Assembly: GCA_007130025.1 (NCBI GenBank)
Contig: SLTF01000089.1
Location: forward strand, 1 to 8,967
Direction of reading: 5' to 3'
Length of the DNA stretch: 8,967 bases
Origin: Spirochaetales bacterium
GTDB lineage: Bacteria; Spirochaetota; Spirochaetia; DSM-27196; PWMO01
A program made the position numbers and the translations under genes. This document shows, piece after piece, positions 5,935 to 8,967 of the stretch (position 1 is the stretch's first letter; every line of letters starts with the position of its first letter). Under the pieces are notes generated by a model. The model ran no database searches and had not been told where the DNA came from. It saw nothing but the letters and a program-made list of their open reading frames with translations.

Positions 5935-8900
5935 TCAGTACGAGAAACCCCACGAGAAGGTGAAGGTGGTATCAGTAAGGAAGAGATTCTGCGGATTCTG
6001 CGGCAGCATCCGCCATTGTAACAGAAAAAACGGCGTCTGGAACTCGAGTCCGATCTCTGTATCAACGTCCACCCCTCCAATAGACTGTACTTCGGATTCC
6101 AGAGGATTTCTTGCCCTCATCTGAAAGAGCAGCTCAAGGAACAGAGAAGACCCCAAGTATTTGCCCAGGAAAACCGTCGTGTTATCGAAATACTTTCCAA
6201 GAGAAGGTGACGTATTGTCAAGGGGGTCATCCTGATCGCGCGGCTCGTCGAGGGCGCGAAGCACCAGATTCTGGAAAAACTGCGTCCGCACCGAGAAAAG
6301 ATCGAGCCCCAACGCATCGCGGATACCACTCTCCACGCGATTCATGATGCCAAGCGGCGTAACAAGCTCGGTAGTGGCGAGCATGGCGGTAGACAGGTTT
6401 ACGACGTCTTCAGCGGTGCCGGTGATCAGCCCCCCACCGATGAGTGCGATAATCTCGGAATCGGTCATCGTGGGCGACGACTCAAACCGGGGTGAAAACT
6501 CGCTCAAGCGACTCCCGTCGGCAATCAGATAGATCCTGACGGGCCCCCGCGAGCCTACCTCCCGCAACTCGGCTCGTGCGCTGAGCCGCGGATCAAACTG
6601 CTCTTCGGTTTCGTCAAAGACAATGGTGCCTTCGCGAATATAGAAGCTGCGATCGAAGTAGTAGATCTCTCCACCCTGTATTCCCACGTCTCCGCGCAGG
6701 CGAAAGGTGCCCGAGTCGTCCGAATACTGCAAACGCAATCGCTGGTTGGTCTGAGCAAAGCTGCGAATCACGGGAAAATCACGCGACGGCCAGAGGAACT
6801 CGACCCGACGCCCGGTCCGCAGGGTGAGATCGACGTTGGCCATCGACTGCCCGGAGCCTGACGCAATTTCAGCACGCGGGTTGACCGCGAGCGTCGTGGT
6901 CCGGGCTTCAATGTCGCCCGTGATGGCGATCAGGCCCGGCCCTCCTTGGATCCGCATACGCCCCACGCCAACTCCGTCGACCACCAGGGTTCCGAATGTG
7001 TGCGCAACAGGAACCCCGGTCTCGTTTGTCTCGATGTCCAGCGTAAACTCATCAACGTTCCACCGGTTGAGCACAAAGGCGCCGGTGAGCGCCGCCCGCC
7101 CTCGGCCGGCGGCCGTCTCAAACCGAGTCAGCGCAAGCTCTTTTTCCTGAAACACCAGAAACAGTTTCGCCGGGCCGATGGTTGCGGGAACGTACGCTAC
7201 TCGTGCGTGTACCCCGTCGGCGGTGAGCGTTCCATAGAAGTCCGGATCGTTCAGCGGCCCGATCAAACGCACGCCACCGCTGATTATTCCCGACGAGACC
7301 TCGACAACGTCAAAGTTGAGCAGCCCGGGAACCTCATCGATTCGAATCAGCACCTGCGTGACGTTTGCCTCAATCTGTCGGTCACGAATCGAGCCTGCCG
7401 CCACAAAACTGATTGGGAGCCGGTTCTGCACCACCGCGCGAAACTGCCCGTTTGACTGCAGCGAAAGCGACATGGCGTTCTGCGGGCCGCCGGATACATC
7501 AATGCCGTTCTCGTGTCGTACTATTGAGAATACCCAGTCGCCGTAGTGTTCCGGCAACAGCTCGAGTCCGTCGAGCCTGAGGTTGCCCGCGAAGGGTCCT
7601 TCAAGCAGCGACGCGAGCTGGGTCGATCCGTCCGCGCCTACCAGATCCGACCGAAGCCGAAGCGTCCGTGGTCCGGCCCGCGGGCGTGCGGTGTTGCGAA
7701 TCGTGGCCTGCAGATCGACCGTTGCGTTTTCCATGTCGATGGATCCCCGCCCCGCGGTGATCTGTGTGGTAACAAACTGACCACGAATCGCATCGAACAG
7801 GAGCACGCCGTCGCGATAGGAAACTCTGCCGTTGGCGTTGAACGCATCGTTGTTCAGCGCGGCTTCCACCACCTGGAAGTCCATGGTCAGCCACGGATTG
7901 GCAATCGGTCCGTCGATGGTTACGATGCCGTTCACCGATCCGCGGATCCCCGCTACCCGCGTACGCGCAAGTGGCGTTCTTTCCACCACCAGCGCGGCGG
8001 TCAGCTCGCCCGCATCGAGTATTCCCTGAACCTCGTACCGTTCTCCCGTTCCGTCGGCCGAAAGAACCATCTCCAGTGAAATCGGCCCGGCCCCATCGAT
8101 CCGATACGAAACCGTTCCGCTGCCGCTCACAACCGAGACATCATCCGAGATGGTCACCGAATCCAGCGTGGCGCCGTTGGGTCCCATTCGGCCGGCAAAG
8201 GAGAGATCTCCGATCCGCTCGCCCACGGAAATTCCGTTGACCGAAACATTACGAACATGAGCGTTCCAATCCGACGGATTGCGAAACATGCCGCCCATAT
8301 CTACGGTTACCGTGGTCCCATTCACGGAAAACGGCACCGGGATATTCTGTCCGCGGACCACAAACACCGCTTCACCGGACCGGGTCAGATGCACGTGACC
8401 GTCGAGACCATGACTGCCGGAAAACACAACGGTTCGGTCCCGGTCAACGAGGCCGCTCAGCTCGTAGGTGCGATGACCGTCGAAGATGTCGGCTGAGAAA
8501 TCGACACTTCCGCGGCGGCCGACCGACGCGGAGAACCCCGCTTGCAGGAGGTAGTCGTCCCACCCGAGAAGGGCATCGCGCACGGAGATCTCACCGTCCT
8601 CGGCAAATAGCGCAAATGCCGCAAACCGCTCTTCGCGATCCTCATCGAACACCGAAACAAAGGGCGCTTCCACGGAGAGTCCATCGGGCCTGATGCGAAG
8701 CGAAACGCGAGTATCAAGAATGAGGCTCTCGGGAACTCGCCGGGCGATATCGGCAGGAACCGCGGGCAGCAGGTCCGCCGCAATCGAAAGCGGCTGCTTC
8801 AGTCGCGCGCGGCGGAACTCCGCTGTCGCATCGAGCGAGGTGCCGTTGGTCAGGTTGCCGACAAGAGAAATTCGTCCCGCCTGCTCCTCGTCCAGAAACG

Positions 8901-8967
8901 CCGTCATGAGAAACGTCCCATCGCCGCCAGGTGGACCGGTTGTGAACGCGACGTCGTAGAAGCGGGA
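5935..8967 (-). CDS. tamB: TamB (translocation and assembly module, DUF490), 5'-truncated
   Basis: TamB is a very long, inner-membrane-anchored beta-taco protein that spans the periplasm. It is linked to insertion of some outer-membrane proteins and, in E. coli, to phospholipid transport toward the outer membrane. The frame is open to the window edge, so the 1010 residues seen are the C-terminal part; the N-terminal anchor and start lie outside, and the ATG at 8907 is only internal. The body is a run of short amphipathic beta-strands with recurring G-x-I-x-N/DP turns (DGPIANPWLTM; IGPLNDPDFYGTL), typical of AsmA/TamB proteins. The last 300 or so residues match the TamB C-terminal domain: GGEIYYFDRSFYIREGTIVF, FDPRLSARAELRE, SSPTMTDSEIIALIGGG and LGKYLGSSLFLEL. 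The protein ends in FTFSWGFSY, an alternating aromatic strand. It lies directly upstream of bamA (44-base gap), the arrangement known in Borrelia, where TamB is reported to interact with BamA. Confidence 0.93.
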   Translation of the reverse strand, partial: SRFYDVAFTTGPPGGDGTFLMTAFLDEEQAGRISLVGNLTNGTSLDATAEFRRARLKQPLSIAADLLPAVPADIARRVPESLILDTRVSLRIRPDGLSVEAPFVSVFDEDREERFAAFALFAEDGEISVRDALLGWDDYLLQAGFSASVGRRGSVDFSADIFDGHRTYELSGLVDRDRTVVFSGSHGLDGHVHLTRSGEAVFVVRGQNIPVPFSVNGTTVTVDMGGMFRNPSDWNAHVRNVSVNGISVGERIGDLSFAGRMGPNGATLDSVTISDDVSVVSGSGTVSYRIDGAGPISLEMVLSADGTGERYEVQGILDAGELTAALVVERTPLARTRVAGIRGSVNGIVTIDGPIANPWLTMDFQVVEAALNNDAFNANGRVSYRDGVLLFDAIRGQFVTTQITAGRGSIDMENATVDLQATIRNTARPRAGPRTLRLRSDLVGADGSTQLASLLEGPFAGNLRLDGLELLPEHYGDWVFSIVRHENGIDVSGGPQNAMSLSLQSNGQFRAVVQNRLPISFVAAGSIRDRQIEANVTQVLIRIDEVPGLLNFDVVEVSSGIISGGVRLIGPLNDPDFYGTLTADGVHARVAYVPATIGPAKLFLVFQEKELALTRFETAAGRGRAALTGAFVLNRWNVDEFTLDIETNETGVPVAHTFGTLVVDGVGVGRMRIQGGPGLIAITGDIEARTTTLAVNPRAEIASGSGQSMANVDLTLRTGRRVEFLWPSRDFPVIRSFAQTNQRLRLQYSDDSGTFRLRGDVGIQGGEIYYFDRSFYIREGTIVFDETEEQFDPRLSARAELREVGSRGPVRIYLIADGSRLSEFSPRFESSPTMTDSEIIALIGGGLITGTAEDVVNLSTAMLATTELVTPLGIMNRVESGIRDALGLDLFSVRTQFFQNLVLRALDEPRDQDDPLDNTSPSLGKYFDNTTVFLGKYLGSSLFLELLFQMRARNPLESEVQSIGGVDVDTEIGLEFQTPFFLLQWRMLPQNPQNLFLTDTTFTFSWGFSY

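Noticed and set aside
5891..5953. A 21-residue longer N-terminus for BamA starting at ATG 5953
   Set aside because: That start overlaps the end of tamB, has no Shine-Dalgarno sequence, and would bury the signal peptide behind a basic 21-residue extension.
8905..8907. ATG at 8907 as the start of the tamB gene
   Set aside because: The frame is open without a stop through the window edge (upstream residues include DVAFTTGPPGGDGTFL), and the family's N-terminal membrane anchor is missing, so this Met is internal.

Overview
The window is a compact, single-direction stretch of housekeeping DNA. All four genes lie on the minus strand and, read in transcription order, are tamB (5' end cut off by the window's right edge), bamA, skp/ompH and mutS. 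The sequence is GC-rich, the genes are separated by only 44, 49 and 3 bases, and no terminator or obvious internal promoter is visible between them. It therefore reads as one operon, or the downstream part of one.

The gene order points to a spirochaete. TamB-like, BamA, OmpH/Skp-like and MutS follow one another in the same order in Treponema pallidum (around TP0325 to TP0328) and Borrelia (BB0794 to BB0797), from memory of those genomes. The GC-rich composition fits free-living Spirochaetaceae (Spirochaeta/Alkalispirochaeta type) better than the low-GC pathogens. The genus assignment is an inference and not firm.

Layout by region: 1-153 lies downstream of mutS. It is GC-rich and has two inverted repeats near the left edge, but no gene I can support. 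154-2778 is mutS (DNA mismatch recognition). 2782-3303 is skp (periplasmic chaperone for outer-membrane proteins). 3353-5890 is bamA (outer-membrane beta-barrel insertase with five POTRA domains). 5935-8967 is the C-terminal 1010 residues of TamB (bridge protein of the envelope).

Three of the four genes act on one route. Skp carries unfolded beta-barrel proteins across the periplasm and BamA folds them into the outer membrane. TamB spans the periplasm and, in spirochaetes, is thought to partner BamA because no TamA is present. MutS is functionally unrelated but tightly coupled to skp. There is no mobile element, CRISPR array, RNA gene or novel defence-like system here. The points most worth a second look are the Omp85-like C-terminal strand on TamB, two Shine-Dalgarno/ATG pairs in front of bamA, the variant ARGW motif in BamA, the tandem LGKY repeat in TamB, and the structured DNA at the left edge.
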